Part shown: positions 63,602 to 64,000 of the stretch, piece after piece | How the letters are laid out: the number at the start of each line of letters is the position of its first letter | Numbering within the stretch: position 1 is the stretch's first letter | NCBI GenBank assembly: GCA_964023275.1 | Contig: OZ029914.1 | Coordinates: 15,474,308 to 15,538,307 of the forward strand | Length of the DNA stretch: 64,000 bases | Reading direction: 5' to 3' | From: Norana najaformis | Taxonomy: Eukaryota; Annelida; Clitellata; Crassiclitellata; Hormogastridae | Position numbers and translations under genes: made by a program | Notes under the pieces: generated by a model | Told to the model about the DNA's origin: nothing | Databases searched by the model: none | What the model saw: the letters and a program-made list of their open reading frames with translations, nothing else

Positions 63602-64000
63602 CTAAATTGTCATTACATCATGTCTCCTCTGCCGTTTACTACATGCAAACATGCGACATAAGATTCGGTTGAATCTTCTACTGACAAGGCAGTAGATGAG
63701 AAAATTTACCGAAGAATTTAACACTAGGAGGGCCATAGATATCTTTCCAACACAATAGAAGACCGTATCGTCTTCTAAATTCATTTTATGTATGAGTAGA
63801 TGCATTCCTATGATATTGTATATTCCTAACGGCAGTTGGCAAAGAATGAACACGACAACTACTGTACATAACATCAGTGCAATATTTCTTTCATTTCTTA
63901 TTTGTTGCATCATCTGCCGCCGTTTCTCTTTTAAAGTGTGAAGCATCCATGCGATACGAAAGTTGAGAATGACAAAAATAATGAGCGGACCAATGGCATG
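63602..64000 (-). CDS. Class A GPCR, C-terminal part (copy I)
   Basis: Open from the window edge (64000) to the stop at 63602. It starts inside TM5 (HAIGPLIIFVILNFRIAW) and covers loop 3 (LKEKRRQMMQQIRNERN), TM6 (FILCQLPL), TM7 (VLNSSVNFLIYC) and the tail (FACSKRQRRHDVMTI). No lesion in the visible part. It is closest to copy D, sharing the 3' flank and the downstream pattern. The first part lies beyond the window, so intactness is unknown. Confidence 0.85.
   Translation of the reverse strand, partial: HAIGPLIIFVILNFRIAWMLHTLKEKRRQMMQQIRNERNIALMLCTVVVVFILCQLPLGIYNIIGMHLLIHKMNLEDDTVFYCVGKISMALLVLNSSVNFLIYCLVSRRFNRILCRMFACSKRQRRHDVMTI

Overview
This is a piece of an animal nuclear genome. It is AT-rich and intron-containing, and it holds a tandem family of rhodopsin-like G-protein-coupled receptors (GPCRs), a multi-domain C-type lectin and a Ly6/uPAR-type secreted protein. 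It is also full of DNA transposons, LINE ends, SINE-like units and tri/tetranucleotide repeats. The mixture suggests a marine invertebrate, possibly a lophotrochozoan; the sequence alone does not fix the phylum. There are no operons, Shine-Dalgarno signals, CRISPR arrays or bacterial terminators.

Left part (1-20.4 kb). Two spliced genes were found by joining exons too short to stand out as open frames. A secreted Ly6/uPAR-domain protein runs on the + strand (exons 3534-3671 and 6346-6509; its signal-peptide exon was not found). A secreted lectin with four C-type-lectin-like domains (CTLDs) runs on the - strand from 16249 to 9368. All eight internal exon junctions are in phase 1. The first exon encodes the start of a signal peptide, and the domains alternate between two subtypes, as if a two-domain unit had been duplicated. 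The two genes are convergent. Around them lie a hAT remnant with an 8-bp target duplication, a tRNA-derived SINE, LINE 3' ends (one carrying about 52 units of CCTG), and a terminus of a GTCTCC-rich DNA transposon.

Right part (20.4-64 kb). Nine copies plus one fragment of a single-coding-exon GPCR family all lie on the - strand. In order of coordinate they are A (20.9 kb), B (26.8), C (28.4), D (34.4), E (44.4-48.2), F (50.8), G (54.2), H (59.1) and I (63.6, cut by the window edge). A, C, D and F are intact. B, E and G are pseudogenes. H has one in-frame stop. Each copy sits in a duplicated unit: a 3' repeat with a poly(A) signal, the receptor, a conserved splice acceptor just before the ATG, a TACA microsatellite, a LINE 3' end, and a distal conserved module with CATATG palindromes. 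The series A-C-D is mirrored about 26-30 kb later by F-G-I, so a large block was duplicated on top of local tandem duplication and gene conversion. The receptors look like peptide (FMRFamide-type) receptors, but they lack the usual TM3 cysteine, the TM6 tryptophan and the proline of NPxxY.

Mobile elements explain much of the remaining length. There is an intact Tc1 element (24278-26023) with a duplicated 5' end. A roughly 2.6-kb TIR transposon splits receptor E. A roughly 3.0-kb decayed transposon lies upstream of receptor D. A 1.7-kb GTCTCC-bounded element carries a Ulp1 protease remnant. A 138-bp LINE end is inserted in frame in receptor G.
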